Origin: Cellulomonas terrae
Lineage (GTDB): Bacteria; Actinomycetota; Actinomycetes; Actinomycetales; Cellulomonadaceae
Direction: 5' to 3'
Length of the DNA stretch: 64,000 nt
Assembly: GCF_007990265.1 (NCBI RefSeq)
Contig: NZ_BJWH01000016.1
Location: 36,647-100,646, forward strand
Below the pieces are notes generated by a model. The model worked only from the letters and a program-made list of their open reading frames with translations, made no database searches and had not been told where the DNA came from. Positions 27,689-40,567 of this stretch are shown here, piece by piece (the first letter of the stretch is position 1; each line of letters starts with the position of its first letter). The position numbers and the translations under genes were made by a program.

Positions 27689-28116
27689 CCACCCCTGCAC
27701 CCACCCCGGCCCCGGCCACGGGCAACGAGGCCGTGTTCCGGCAGTCGCTGCGGGACATGCTCGTGCTCCTCGGCGTGCTGACCGTGCTCGGCGTCGGCAT
27801 CGGCTACCTCGTCGACGGCATGGCCGGCGTCTGGGGCGCGCTGATCGGGGTGGGCATCGCGCTGATCTTCTCCGGGACCACCGTGATCTCGGTCCTGAAG
27901 ACGGCGCACTCGGCGCCGACCACGATGATGGCGGTGATCATGGGCGCCTGGCTGGGCAAGCTGGTCGTCGTCATCGTGGTGCTCGTGATCCTCAAGCAGT
28001 TCGACTTCTACAACCCGCAGGTGCTGTTCCTCGTGTCCATCGCCGGGGTCATCGGGTCGGCTGTCCTGGACGCCCGTGCGGTCCAGCGCGGACGGGTCGG
28101 CTACTTCGAGGCGTGA
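27685..28116 (+). CDS. AtpI-like small membrane protein, 143 aa
   Basis: Four predicted membrane helices after a short Pro/Ala/Thr N-terminus: LLGVLTVLGVGIGYLV, VWGALIGVGIALIFSGTTV, MMAVIMGAWLGKLVVVIVVL and QVLFLVSIAGVIGSAVL. Position immediately before atpB is where atpI lies; AtpI assists c-ring assembly in some bacteria. Sequence similarity to classical AtpI is weak by eye, so the call rests mainly on topology and context. ATG 27685 overlaps the upstream stop. Confidence 0.75.
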   Translation: MTTPAPTPAPATGNEAVFRQSLRDMLVLLGVLTVLGVGIGYLVDGMAGVWGALIGVGIALIFSGTTVISVLKTAHSAPTTMMAVIMGAWLGKLVVVIVVLVILKQFDFYNPQVLFLVSIAGVIGSAVLDARAVQRGRVGYFEA

Positions 28117-28170
28117 CGCCTCGGGAGCGGCTCCCAGGCCCCCGGAGCGGGTCAGGACCAAGGGCTTCCA

Positions 28171-28181
28171 TAGGTTAGGCT
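28171..28181 (+). promoter_or_regulatory. Possible atp operon -10 boxes
   Basis: Two overlapping TAnnnT boxes, TAGGTT (28171-28176) and TAGGCT (28176-28181), about 80-90 bases before atpB. No good -35 was found. Could drive atpBEFHAGDC independently of the upstream wecA-like/atpI-like genes. Confidence 0.35.
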
Positions 28182-28262
28182 TTCGCCATCCAAGACGGCC
28201 CGGCGCCGTGCTCGTGCCCGCACTGATGCGGCACTCGGCGCACACGACCACAGGAGACCGCC

Positions 28263-29959
<1,697 letters not shown>

Positions 29960-29960
<1 letters not shown>

Positions 29961-30772
29961 TGCGCGGCACGAGTCTGGCGTCGCTCAGCGCGGTACAGCA
30001 CCGGTTCGAGCCGGTGCTGTCCGCGGCGGGTGCGCAGGGGATCACGCTCGGCGAGCAGCTGTTCGCCGTCGTCGACGCCCTGGACTCCTCGGGCTCGCTG
30101 CGGCGGACCCTGTCGGACCCCGCCATCGACGGCGACGCCAAGGCGGGGCTGGTGTCGAGCGTGCTCGGCCGGCTGGACGCGCGCGTCGTGGACGCCGTGT
30201 CGGGGCTCGTGCAGGCGCGCTGGTCGTCCGCCGAGGACCTCATCGAGGCCGTCGAGCGGCTCGGCTTCGACGCGGTGCTCGCGTCGGCGCAGGCCGGCAA
30301 CGAGCTCGAGCGTGTCGAGGACGAGCTGTTCCGCATCACGCGGTCGCTCGTCGGCCAGCGTGAGGTGCGCCAGGCCCTGTTCGACCCGCGGGTCCCCGGC
30401 GACAAGCGCGCCGACCTCGCGGAGAACCTGCTGCGCGGCAAGGTCACCGACGCCACCCTCGCGGTGGCACGGCGAGCGGCCGCGTCCCCGCGCGGACGTC
30501 GCTTCGTCGCGACCCTCGGCCTCGTGGGCGACCTGGCCGCAGCGCGGCGCGAGCGCCTCGTGGCGTCCGTGACGTCCGGCAGCGAGCTCTCGCAGGCGCA
30601 GCTGGACCGCCTCGGCGCCCTCCTGCAGCAGGAGTACGGGCAGGACCTCCAGCTCAACGTGACGGTGGACCCCGCGATCATCGGGGGACTGCGCATCCAG
30701 GTGGGCGCGGACGTGGTCGACTCGACCGTGATCGCCAGGCTCGCCGACGCACGACGACGACTTGCCAGCTGA
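29960..30772 (+). CDS. atpH: ATP synthase subunit delta, 270 aa
   Basis: Links the peripheral stalk to the top of F1. The C-terminal two thirds match the delta family (LFDPRVPGDKRADLAENLL, then VTSGSELSQAQLDRLGALLQQEYGQDLQLNVTVDPAIIGGLRIQVGADVVDSTV). At 270 residues it is about 90 longer than the E. coli protein, as usual in this lineage. ATG 29960 overlaps atpF. An 81-base gap without a hairpin precedes atpA. Confidence 0.95.
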
Positions 30773-30853
30773 GTATCGGCCCCAGGCCGGCCCCGTGAAC
30801 GACGTGAACGAACGTACGACCGCCCGACCGGCGGTCACGACAGGAGAAGAGCA

Positions 30854-32482
30854 ATGGCTGAGCTGACGATCCGGCCGGACGAGATCCGGGCCGCGCTGGA
30901 CAGCTTCGTGAAGTCCTACGAGCCGACCGGCGTGGTCTCCGAAGAGGTCGGCCGCGTGACCCTGACGGCCGACGGCATCGCGCAGGTCGAGGGCCTCCCG
31001 GGCGCGATGGCCAACGAGCTGCTGCGGTTCGAGGACGGCACGCTCGGCCTCGCGCTCAACCTCGACGTCCGCGAGATCGGCGTCGTCGTCCTGGGGGAGT
31101 TCACGGGCATCGAGGAGGGCCAGGAGGTCCGCCGGACGGGCGAGGTGCTCTCGGTCCCGATCGGCGACGGCTACCTCGGCCGCGTCGTCGACCCGCTGGG
31201 CCAGCCCATCGACGGTCTGGGCGAGCTCGCGACCGAGGGCCGCCGCGCCCTCGAGCTGCAGGCCCCCGGCGTCATGGCCCGCAAGAGCGTGCACGAGCCC
31301 CTGCAGACCGGCCTCAAGGCCATCGACGCGATGATCCCGATCGGCCGTGGCCAGCGCCAGCTGATCATCGGTGACCGCCAGACGGGCAAGACGGCGATCG
31401 CGATCGACACGATCATCAACCAGAAGGCCAACTGGGAGTCGGGCGACGAGTCGAAGCAGGTCCGCTGCATCTACGTCGCCATCGGTCAGAAGGGCTCCAC
31501 CATCGCCGCCATCCGCGGCGCCCTGGAGGAGGCCGGCGCGCTCGAGTACACGACGATCGTCGCCGCCCCCGCGTCCGACCCGGCCGGCTTCAAGTACCTC
31601 GCGCCCTACACCGGCTCGGCCATCGGCCAGCACTGGATGTACCAGGGCAAGCACGTCCTCATCGTCTTCGACGACCTGTCCAAGCAGGCCGAGGCCTACC
31701 GTGCAGTCTCGCTGCTGCTGCGTCGCCCGCCGGGCCGCGAGGCGTACCCCGGTGACGTCTTCTACCTGCACTCCCGTCTGCTGGAGCGTTGTGCCAAGCT
31801 CTCGGACGAGCTGGGCGGTGGCTCGATGACGGGTCTGCCGGTCATCGAGACCAAGGCCAACGACGTGTCGGCGTACATCCCGACCAACGTCATCTCCATC
31901 ACGGACGGCCAGATCTTCCTGCAGTCCGACCTGTTCAACGCGGACCAGCGTCCGGCCGTCGACGTGGGCATCTCGGTGTCCCGCGTCGGTGGTGCCGCAC
32001 AGGTCAAGGCCATGAAGTCGGTCTCCGGCACGCTGAAGCTGGACCTCGCGCAGTTCCGGTCGCTCGAGGCGTTCGCGATGTTCGCGTCCGACCTCGACGC
32101 CGCCTCGCGCGCCCAGCTGACCCGTGGCGCGCGCCTCATGGAGCTGCTCAAGCAGGCCCAGTACACGCCGTACCCGGTCGAGGACCAGGTCGCGTCCATC
32201 TGGGCTGGCACCAAGGGCAAGCTGGACGACGTCCCGATCGCCGACGTGCGCCGGTTCGAGTCCGAGCTGCTCGACCACCTGCGCCGCAACACCGAGGTGC
32301 TGTCGACGATCGCGTCGACCGGCAAGCTCGACGACGAGACCGAGAAGGCTCTCGGCACGGCGATCGACGAGTTCCGCAACGGGTTCCTGGTGGGCGACGG
32401 CACGACGCTGGTCGGCTCGTCCGACGACGGCGCCGAGGTCGAGATCGAGCAGGAGCAGATCGTCCGGCAGAAGAAGGGCTGA
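30854..32482 (+). CDS. atpA: ATP synthase subunit alpha, 542 aa
   Basis: Non-catalytic nucleotide-binding subunit of F1. The N-terminal beta-barrel carries the [16 protein letters not shown] region. Walker A is GDRQTGKT (GKT at 178-180), and the alpha signature [20 protein letters not shown] is present. A C-terminal extension of about 30 residues ([27 protein letters not shown]) is longer than in E. coli and recalls the actinobacterial alpha extension linked in mycobacteria to suppression of ATP hydrolysis. ATG 30854 follows GGAGAAGAG. Confidence 0.97.
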   Translation: MAELTIRPDEIRAALDSFVKSYEPTGVVSEEVGRVTLTADGIAQVEGLPGAMANELLRFEDGTLGLALNLDVREIGVVVLGEFTGIEEGQEVRRTGEVLSVPIGDGYLGRVVDPLGQPIDGLGELATEGRRALELQAPGVMARKSVHEPLQTGLKAIDAMIPIGRGQRQLIIGDRQTGKTAIAIDTIINQKANWESGDESKQVRCIYVAIGQKGSTIAAIRGALEEAGALEYTTIVAAPASDPAGFKYLAPYTGSAIGQHWMYQGKHVLIVFDDLSKQAEAYRAVSLLLRRPPGREAYPGDVFYLHSRLLERCAKLSDELGGGSMTGLPVIETKANDVSAYIPTNVISITDGQIFLQSDLFNADQRPAVDVGISVSRVGGAAQVKAMKSVSGTLKLDLAQFRSLEAFAMFASDLDAASRAQLTRGARLMELLKQAQYTPYPVEDQVASIWAGTKGKLDDVPIADVRRFESELLDHLRRNTEVLSTIASTGKLDDETEKALGTAIDEFRNGFLVGDGTTLVGSSDDGAEVEIEQEQIVRQKKG

Positions 32483-32483
32483 C

Positions 32484-34900
<2,417 letters not shown>

Positions 34901-34909
34901 GAACGCCCT

Positions 34910-34941
34910 CGCGAGGCGCCGTCGTCGGACGGCGCCTCGCG
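34910..34941 (+). terminator. Intra-operon hairpin between atpD and atpC
   Basis: Perfect 14-bp stem CGCGAGGCGCCGTC / GACGGCGCCTCGCG with a 4-base loop, 9 bases after the atpD stop and 30 before atpC. It looks like a terminator but lies inside the operon, so it may be a partial terminator or an mRNA stability element lowering atpC output. Confidence 0.65.
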
Positions 34942-34971
34942 TAGTCCCGCACACCACTGAAGGAGGGTCTC

Positions 34972-35265
34972 GTGGCAGACATCGAGGTCGAGCTCGTCGC
35001 CACCGCCGGCAAGCTCTGGTCCGGCACCGCCCGCATGGTCTCGGCCAAGGCCGGGGAGGGTGAGATCGGCATCCTGGCCGGTCACGAGCCCGTGCTGTCC
35101 GTGCTCCAGCCCGGCGAGCTCCGCGTGTTCCCGGTCGGGGGCGGCGAGCCGAAGCGCTGGCAGGTCGAGGGCGGGTTCCTGTCCTTCGACTCGAACCACC
35201 TGACCATCGTCGCCGACAACGTCATCGAGGGCGCTCGCCCGGCGACGTCGCCCGCCACGCACTGA
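34972..35265 (+). CDS. atpC: ATP synthase subunit epsilon, short form, 97 aa
   Basis: The N-terminal beta-sandwich that joins rotor and c-ring is intact (LVATAGKLWSGTARMVSAKAGEGEIGILAGHEPVLSVL). The protein stops after the sandwich (DNVIEGARPATSPATH) and lacks most of the C-terminal helical hairpin of about 40-50 residues that inhibits the E. coli enzyme. Hydrolysis control must therefore rest elsewhere, for example on the alpha extension. GTG 34972 follows a GGAGGG box. Confidence 0.95.
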   Translation: MADIEVELVATAGKLWSGTARMVSAKAGEGEIGILAGHEPVLSVLQPGELRVFPVGGGEPKRWQVEGGFLSFDSNHLTIVADNVIEGARPATSPATH

Positions 35266-35278
35266 GGGCACCGAGACG

Positions 35279-35686
35279 GTGAGCGGACACGTCGTCGCAC
35301 TCCTGAGTGTGATCGTCGTGCTGCTGCTCACCGTCGTCGCCGTCTGGTTCTCCCGGGTCCACACCCTGAACCGCCGGGTCGGCTCGTTCCACTGTGCGCT
35401 GGGCAGGACGCCTGAGGGCCCCTGGTCCTCCGGGGTCGCGCAGTACGGCACCGACCGCCTCTACTGGTGGCGCTACCGGTCGCTCGCGGCCAGGCCGCAC
35501 GCGCGGTGGCAGCGGGTGGGGCTCGCCGTCCTCGCGCGCACCGACGGCTACGCCGGTCAGGTCGTGGTGACCTGCCGTCCGGGGTCCGAGACCGAGCCCG
35601 TCCATCTGCTGATGAGTGCCGAGGCGTACGCCGGCCTCACGTCGTGGATCGAGGCGACGCCGTCGCGCGTCGGCTCGGTCATCTGA
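35279..35686 (+). CDS. DUF2550 family membrane-anchored protein, 135 aa
   Basis: One N-terminal membrane helix ([21 protein letters not shown]) is followed by a cytoplasmic domain with [21 protein letters not shown] and a closing PSRVGSVI. This matches the DUF2550 proteins that directly follow atpC in many actinobacteria. Function is unknown. GTG 35279 is 13 bases after the atpC stop, so it is probably cotranscribed with the ATP synthase. Confidence 0.85.
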   Translation: MSGHVVALLSVIVVLLLTVVAVWFSRVHTLNRRVGSFHCALGRTPEGPWSSGVAQYGTDRLYWWRYRSLAARPHARWQRVGLAVLARTDGYAGQVVVTCRPGSETEPVHLLMSAEAYAGLTSWIEATPSRVGSVI

Positions 35687-35705
35687 CCCCTCCGGAAGAG
35701 ATCTC

Positions 35706-36401
35706 ATGCGCCTCGTCGTGGCGTCCTGCTCGGCCCGCTACAGCGGCCGGCTCAACGCGCACCTGCCGCTGGCCACGCGACTGCTGGTCGTCAAGGCCGA
35801 CGGCAGCGTCCTTCTGCACTCGGACGGTGGGTCGTACAAGCCGCTGAACTGGATGAGCCCGCCGTGCACGCTCGCGGTGTCGGCGCCGTCCGCGGAGGCC
35901 CTGGCAGCGGGCGTCACGCAGGTGTGGACCGTCCAGCACCAGAAGTCGGACGACCGCCTCGAGATCGACCTGTACGAGGTGCACCACGACTCGGCGCACG
36001 AGCTCGGGGTGGACCCCGGGCTGGTCAAGGACGGCGTCGAGGCCCACCTGCAGGAGCTCCTCGCGGCGCAGATCCTGTTGCTGGGCTCCGGGCACACCCT
36101 GGTGCGGCGGGAGTACCCGACGGCCATCGGCCCGGTGGACATCCTCGCGAAGGACCCCGCGGGCGGCACCGTGGCCGTCGAGATCAAGCGGCGCGGTGAC
36201 ATCGACGGCGTCGAGCAGCTGACGCGGTACCTGGAGCTCCTCAACCGCGACCCGCACCTCGCGCCGGTGCGCGGGGTGTTCGCCGCGCAGGAGATCAAGC
36301 CGCAGGCCCGCGTGCTGGCCACGGACCGGGGGATCGGCTGCCTCGTCCTCGACTACGACACGATGCGCGGTGTCGACGACAGCAGCACGCGCCTCTTCTA
36401 G
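35706..36401 (+). CDS. nucS: Mismatch-specific endonuclease NucS (EndoMS), 231 aa
   Basis: Endonuclease replacing MutS/MutL mismatch repair in many actinobacteria; it cuts both strands at certain mismatches, guided by the beta clamp. The N-terminal DNA-binding half carries the aromatic NWMSPP segment. The C-terminal RecB-like nuclease has D145 in [10 protein letters not shown]159 and K161 in AVEIKRRG, and [12 protein letters not shown] 35706 lies 19 bases past the DUF2550 stop. The position after the atp operon matches that in related genomes. Confidence 0.95.
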   Translation: MRLVVASCSARYSGRLNAHLPLATRLLVVKADGSVLLHSDGGSYKPLNWMSPPCTLAVSAPSAEALAAGVTQVWTVQHQKSDDRLEIDLYEVHHDSAHELGVDPGLVKDGVEAHLQELLAAQILLLGSGHTLVRREYPTAIGPVDILAKDPAGGTVAVEIKRRGDIDGVEQLTRYLELLNRDPHLAPVRGVFAAQEIKPQARVLATDRGIGCLVLDYDTMRGVDDSSTRLF

Positions 36402-36425
36402 GACCCACGTCACACCGCCGTCCTC

Positions 36426-36453
36426 TTGAACGTGTTCAGTTGAACATGTTCAA
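36426..36453. promoter_or_regulatory. Tandem palindromic operators upstream of tetR
   Basis: TTGAACGTGTTCAG (36426-36439) abuts the perfect palindrome TTGAACATGTTCAA (36440-36453), ending 8 bases before the tetR ATG. TTGAAC at 36426 could be the -35, which would put transcription start at or next to the ATG. Binding by the adjacent TetR protein is inference from position. Confidence 0.7.
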
Positions 36454-36461
36454 CTGACTGC

Positions 36462-37109
36462 ATGAGCGACGACACGAAGGCCCTCGTGAGGTCCACCGCC
36501 CTCCGGCTGTTCCGCGAGCGCGGGTACGCGGCGACGACGATGCGGGCGATCGCGCAGGAGGCGGGCGTCGCCACGGGCAACGCGTACTACCACTTCGCCT
36601 CCAAGGACCACCTCGTCCAGGAGCTCTACCTCGACGTCACGCGCGAGCACGCCGTGGCCGCCCGCGCGGTGCTCGCCCAGGGCGGCGACCTGACCGCGCG
36701 GCTGCGCGGGGTGATGCTGGCGGGGGTCGACGCGTTCGCCGAGTACCACGCGTTCGGCGCCGAGTTCGTGACGGTCGCCATCCGGCCGGGGTCGGCCGCG
36801 AGCCCGTTCTCGGCGGAGTCCGGTGCGTCCCGCGAGCTGAGCCAGAGCGTCTTCCGGGAGCTGGTGGAGGGCGCGTCGCCCGCCGTACCGGCCGGCCTGC
36901 GCGAGGAGCTCCCGGAGCTGCTCTGGCTGGCGCAGCTCGGGGTCACCCTCTTCTGGGTCTACGACGGGTCACCCGGCCAGCGGCGGACGCGGACGCTGGT
37001 GGAGGGCATCGCGCCGCTGATCGGTCGGCTGGTCCGCCTGTCGCGGCTGCCGGTCCTGCGGGGCGCGGCCGACGACGTGCTGGCACTCGTGAAGGCGGTG
37101 CGGTCATGA
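36462..37109 (+). CDS. TetR family transcriptional regulator, 215 aa
   Basis: N-terminal HTH typical of TetR: RSTALRLFRERGYAATTMRAIAQEAGVATGNAYYHFASKDHLVQELY (residues about 8-55). The all-helical C-terminal ligand domain is not assignable to a ligand class. ATG 36462 has no Shine-Dalgarno and lies 8 bases after tandem palindromes, so translation is probably leaderless and the gene autoregulated. It overlaps the next gene by ATGA and heads a run of four overlapping genes ending in nagA. Confidence 0.9.
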   Translation: MSDDTKALVRSTALRLFRERGYAATTMRAIAQEAGVATGNAYYHFASKDHLVQELYLDVTREHAVAARAVLAQGGDLTARLRGVMLAGVDAFAEYHAFGAEFVTVAIRPGSAASPFSAESGASRELSQSVFRELVEGASPAVPAGLREELPELLWLAQLGVTLFWVYDGSPGQRRTRTLVEGIAPLIGRLVRLSRLPVLRGAADDVLALVKAVRS

Positions 37110-38446
37110 GCGAGCTGTCGCCGGTCGCGGCGGACCTGGTGCGCGGTGTCGTCGGGCTCGGCACGGTCGTCGTCCTGCCGCTCGGGCTGCGGCTGCTCGG
37201 CGACCGGGTCGTGCCCGGGTCGAGGTCGGTGTGGTGGCCCCTGGCCGGCCTTCTCGCGGCGGTGAGCGTCTGGTTGCCGGTGGGTCTGCCGGCCGCGCTC
37301 CTCGCGCTGCCGTTCGCGGCGGCGGCCGTCGAGCTGGCCCTGTGCGCGGCGCGCGCACGGTCGTTCGCGACCGCCGTCGCGCTGGCGACACCCCTGGTGG
37401 GCGCGGTCGCGCTCGTCGCGGAGCGGGCGGGCCGGGGGCTCGTCGGGTTCTCCGGGGACTACCTGGCGCTCACCGTCCCGCACATGCTCTTCGCGGGGTT
37501 CGGGGCGTGCCTGGTGGTCGGTCTGGTGGCGCACGCGTCGGACACGCGGCTCACCCGCACCGCGGCGGTGGCCGCGCCCGCCGGGGTGCTGCTCGTCCTG
37601 CTGGGGTACTTCGTGTCCGACGCCGCAGAGCTGGTGGGCGCGGTGGTGCTGACCGTCGGCCTCTGGTGCGCGGCGGCCGCCACGGTGGGGCTGGTGGGAT
37701 CGGTCGCGGCGCGCGTGCCGCTGCGGGTCGGGGCGGTGACGATCGTCGTCTCGATGGTGCTCGCGCTGTGGTGGGCGGTCGGGGAGGCGACCGGGCTGGC
37801 GCACCCGAGCCTGTCGTGGATGGCCACGACCCACGGTGTCGCGAACGCGCTCGGCTTCGTCCTGTGCACGCTGCTCGGGTTGCGGCTCCTGCCCGGCTCG
37901 CCGGAGCCGACCGGGCTCACGTACCCCGAGATCGGTGCGACGCAGGCTGGCCCGCTCCCCACCGGCTACCGGCACCTGCACGTGCGGCACCTGCTGGCGC
38001 CCGGGTCGACCCCGCGGGACGTGTCCGTGCTCGGCGACGCGCTGCTGCGGTGGCACGTGCACGAGGCCGCGCGGATCGAGCTCCTGCGGGACGGGCCCCA
38101 GGCAGTGCCCGGCGTGCGCGTCGTCAGCCGGATCGGGGTCTGGCCCGTGCGCCTGTCGGAGCCGTGCGAGGTCGTCTGGGTCGAACGGGTCACGGACCGC
38201 GTCGGGTTCGGGTACGGGACACTCCCCGGGCACGTCTTCCGGGGGGAGGAGGCGTTCACCGTCGAGAGGGACGATGCGGGCGACCTGTGGTTCGTCGTGA
38301 CCGCCTTCTCGGTGCCCGACCGCTGGTGGGTGCGGCTCGCCGGTCCGCTCACCGTGGTCGGCCAGCGCGCCTACCTGAGGCTGCTCGCTCGCGGCGCCCG
38401 CCGCGTCCTCGCCGCGGACCGGCACTCCGTCGGGACCATGGCATGA
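37106..38446 (+). CDS. YndJ-like membrane protein fused to a DUF1990 domain, 446 aa
   Basis: The first about 280 residues form roughly nine hydrophobic helices with the YndJ-like signatures LTVPHMLFAGFG and THGVANALGF. The C-terminal about 160 residues (YRHLHVRHLLAP...LRWHVHEAARIELL, GFGYGTLPGHVFRGEEAFTVERD, WVRLAGPLTVVGQRAYLRLLARG) match the soluble DUF1990 pattern. No biochemical function is known for either. ATG 37106 overlaps tetR and its stop overlaps the next gene, so it is a likely target of that repressor. Confidence 0.75.
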   Translation: MSELSPVAADLVRGVVGLGTVVVLPLGLRLLGDRVVPGSRSVWWPLAGLLAAVSVWLPVGLPAALLALPFAAAAVELALCAARARSFATAVALATPLVGAVALVAERAGRGLVGFSGDYLALTVPHMLFAGFGACLVVGLVAHASDTRLTRTAAVAAPAGVLLVLLGYFVSDAAELVGAVVLTVGLWCAAAATVGLVGSVAARVPLRVGAVTIVVSMVLALWWAVGEATGLAHPSLSWMATTHGVANALGFVLCTLLGLRLLPGSPEPTGLTYPEIGATQAGPLPTGYRHLHVRHLLAPGSTPRDVSVLGDALLRWHVHEAARIELLRDGPQAVPGVRVVSRIGVWPVRLSEPCEVVWVERVTDRVGFGYGTLPGHVFRGEEAFTVERDDAGDLWFVVTAFSVPDRWWVRLAGPLTVVGQRAYLRLLARGARRVLAADRHSVGTMA

Positions 38447-38922
38447 GCGTCCGCGGACCGGGCGCGATCGCCGCCCTGTGCCTGCGCTGCCTGGGGGTGC
38501 TGGTGGTCGTCAACCTCGTCGGACTGGTGATCGCGTACGCCGTGCAGGGTCCGGCAGCGGCCTCCGAGGCGGGGCTGACGGCTGCTCTCGCCTACTTCCC
38601 GTTCGTGGGGCTGATCGCGGCCGTCCTGATCGCCGTGGTCGGGTTCCCCGCGGGCCTGCTCACGGCCCGGGCCCTGGCCGGCACCCGTCGCGAGTGGGTC
38701 CACGTGCTCGTCTTCGCGCTGGTCGGCGCAGGTCTGTCGATGACGCTGTGCGCCTCGTGGAACCTGCTCGCGCTGAGCGGGTGGGCCTGGTTCGTCGCGG
38801 CGGCGGAAGGGGCCGTCGGAGCCGGTGGGGCCCGCTGGTGGACCGGACGGACGCACGCCCGGGCGGTGCCCTGGACGGATGCGCAGGGGGCGGCGCTGCC
38901 ATGGGGAAGGATTGCCCCGTGA
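38443..38922 (+). CDS. Hypothetical membrane protein, 159 aa
   Basis: Four hydrophobic segments (IAALCLRCLGVLVVVNLVGL, ALAYFPFVGLIAAVLIAVVG, VHVLVFALVGAGLSMTLC, LSGWAWFVAAAEGAVGAGG) and a short polar tail. I do not recognise a family. ATG 38443 overlaps the YndJ-like gene (ATGA) and its stop overlaps nagA, placing it in the TetR-led operon. Confidence 0.75.
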   Translation: MSVRGPGAIAALCLRCLGVLVVVNLVGLVIAYAVQGPAAASEAGLTAALAYFPFVGLIAAVLIAVVGFPAGLLTARALAGTRREWVHVLVFALVGAGLSMTLCASWNLLALSGWAWFVAAAEGAVGAGGARWWTGRTHARAVPWTDAQGAALPWGRIAP

Positions 38923-40103
38923 GCACCGAGAACCCCCTGGTCCTGCGCGGTCGGCTCGTCATCCCTCGGGGGGTGCTCGACGACGGTGTCGTGGTCGTCG
39001 ACGACGCCACCATCGTCTGGGTCGGCCCGGCCGACCGTCTGCCCCGGGGCTGGTCGTTGCCCGAGCCGAGCGGCACGACGATCCTGCCCGGCCTGGTCGA
39101 CCTGCACTGTCACGGGGGTGGGGGTGCGAGCTTCCCGGACGCGGTCGACGCCGCCGACGCGCAGCGCGCTGTCGACGAGCACCGCCGGCACGGCACGACG
39201 AGCCTGGTCGCGTCGCTCGTCACCGCCGCACCGGAGGTCCTGCTCGAGCGCGCGTCGCTGCTCGCCGAGCTGGCGGACGCCGGTGAGATCGTCGGCATCC
39301 ACCTGGAGGGACCGTTCCTCTCGGCGGCCCGGTGCGGCGCGCAGAACCCTGCCGACATGCTCGACGGCGACCCGGAGCTGGTCCGCAGGATCGCCGAGGC
39401 GGCCCACGGTCACCTCGTCACGATGACGGTGGCGCCGGAGGTGCCGACGGCCGACGAGGTCGTCGCCGCGCTCGTCGACGTCGGCGCGGTGCCGTCGATC
39501 GGGCACACGGACGCCTCCGCCGAGCAGGTCGACGAGGCCGTGGACCGCGGGTTCGACCTGCTCGCGGCGCGGTCCAACCGCCGGCTCACCGCGACGCACC
39601 TGTTCAACGGCATGCGACCGCTGCACCACCGCGACCCCGGACCGATCGCCGCCTGCCTCGCCGCCGCGGCGCGCGGCGAGCTCGTGGTCGAGCTCGTCGC
39701 GGACGGCACGCACCTGGCGGACGGGACCGTGCGGTCGGTCTTCGACCTGGTCGGGGCGGGCTCGATCGCCCTGGTCACCGACGCCATGGCGGCGGCGGGG
39801 ATGCCCGACGGGTCGTACCGGCTCGGCCCGATGGAGGTCACCGTCGCCGACGGCGTCGCGCGGGTCGCCGACGAGACCGGCGCGATCGCCGGGGGAGTGG
39901 CGCACCTGCTCGACGTGGTCCGGACCGTGGTCGCCGCGGGGATCCCGCTCGAGGACGCGGTGCTCGCCGCCGCCACGGTGCCGGCCGACGTGCTCGGTCG
40001 TCGTGACCTCGGCGCGCTCGCTGCCGGCCGGCGCGCGGACCTCGTCGTCACGGACGCCGACCTCGCACCGCTGCGCGTCCTGCGCGGCGGAGCGTGGGTC
40101 TAG
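38919..40103 (+). CDS. nagA: N-acetylglucosamine-6-phosphate deacetylase, 394 aa
   Basis: Amidohydrolase removing acetate from GlcNAc-6-P in amino-sugar recycling. It has the metal motif LPGLVDLHCHGGGG, HLEGPFLS with the metal-ligand glutamate, SIGHTDAS, ATHLFNGM (histidine ligand) and the catalytic aspartate in ALVTDAMAAAG. GTG 38919 has GGGGAAGG upstream and overlaps the previous stop. The stop TAG lies in CTAG (40100-40103), shared with the convergent gene's stop. No other nag gene is nearby, so it looks an outlier within the TetR-led operon. Confidence 0.94.
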   Translation: MSTENPLVLRGRLVIPRGVLDDGVVVVDDATIVWVGPADRLPRGWSLPEPSGTTILPGLVDLHCHGGGGASFPDAVDAADAQRAVDEHRRHGTTSLVASLVTAAPEVLLERASLLAELADAGEIVGIHLEGPFLSAARCGAQNPADMLDGDPELVRRIAEAAHGHLVTMTVAPEVPTADEVVAALVDVGAVPSIGHTDASAEQVDEAVDRGFDLLAARSNRRLTATHLFNGMRPLHHRDPGPIAACLAAAARGELVVELVADGTHLADGTVRSVFDLVGAGSIALVTDAMAAAGMPDGSYRLGPMEVTVADGVARVADETGAIAGGVAHLLDVVRTVVAAGIPLEDAVLAAATVPADVLGRRDLGALAAGRRADLVVTDADLAPLRVLRGGAWV

Positions 40104-40549
40104 CGGGGCTCGAGCACGACGACCGGCGTCACCGTCGTCCGCGTCGCGGCGTACGCGTCGAGCTTCGGGTTGACCGCGGTCCACGCCGCCCACAGCCGGT
40201 CGTGCTCCGCACCCTCGGCGGCGTGCGCTCGGACCGGCCGGGGCTCCTCGCCGTCGAGGCGGACGACCGCCTCGGGCTGCGCCAGGAGGTTGAGCCACCA
40301 GGCGGGGTGGCCCTCGATCCACCCGTTCATCGCGAGCGTGACCAGGTTCGGGCCGTCCTCGAGGTAGCCGAGGATGACGCTGCGCTCCTGGCCAGACGTC
40401 CGCCCGGTCGTGGTCAGTCGCAGGGCGCCGTACCCGCGCTTGTTCGACGGTTCCCACAGGAACCGGCCGCCGCTGATGCGGTACAGGCCCCGGTGCACAC
40501 GCCAGGCGACCCGGATGAACCACTTCGGCGGCAGCGCGGGGCTCGTCAT
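40100..40549 (-). CDS. Nitroreductase family deazaflavin-dependent (F420-type) oxidoreductase, 149 aa
   Basis: Small split-beta-barrel protein of the Ddn type that uses F420H2 in related actinobacteria. Signatures: RLTTTGRTSGQERSVILGYLEDG, LVTLAMNGWIEGHPAWWLNLLAQPEAVV and the C-terminal PVVVLEPR. The expected arrangement of glycine and tryptophan around HPAWWLNL is intact. Substrate unknown; F420 use is assumed from the family. The stop codon shares the palindrome CTAG with nagA. Confidence 0.88.
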   Translation of the reverse strand: MTSPALPPKWFIRVAWRVHRGLYRISGGRFLWEPSNKRGYGALRLTTTGRTSGQERSVILGYLEDGPNLVTLAMNGWIEGHPAWWLNLLAQPEAVVRLDGEEPRPVRAHAAEGAEHDRLWAAWTAVNPKLDAYAATRTTVTPVVVLEPR

Positions 40550-40567
40550 CAGCCCACCGTAGCGGCG

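Noticed and set aside
36426..36453. Tandem palindromes as a CRISPR-like or insertion-sequence repeat
   Set aside because: Only two 14-bp units directly before tetR; typical operator arrangement.
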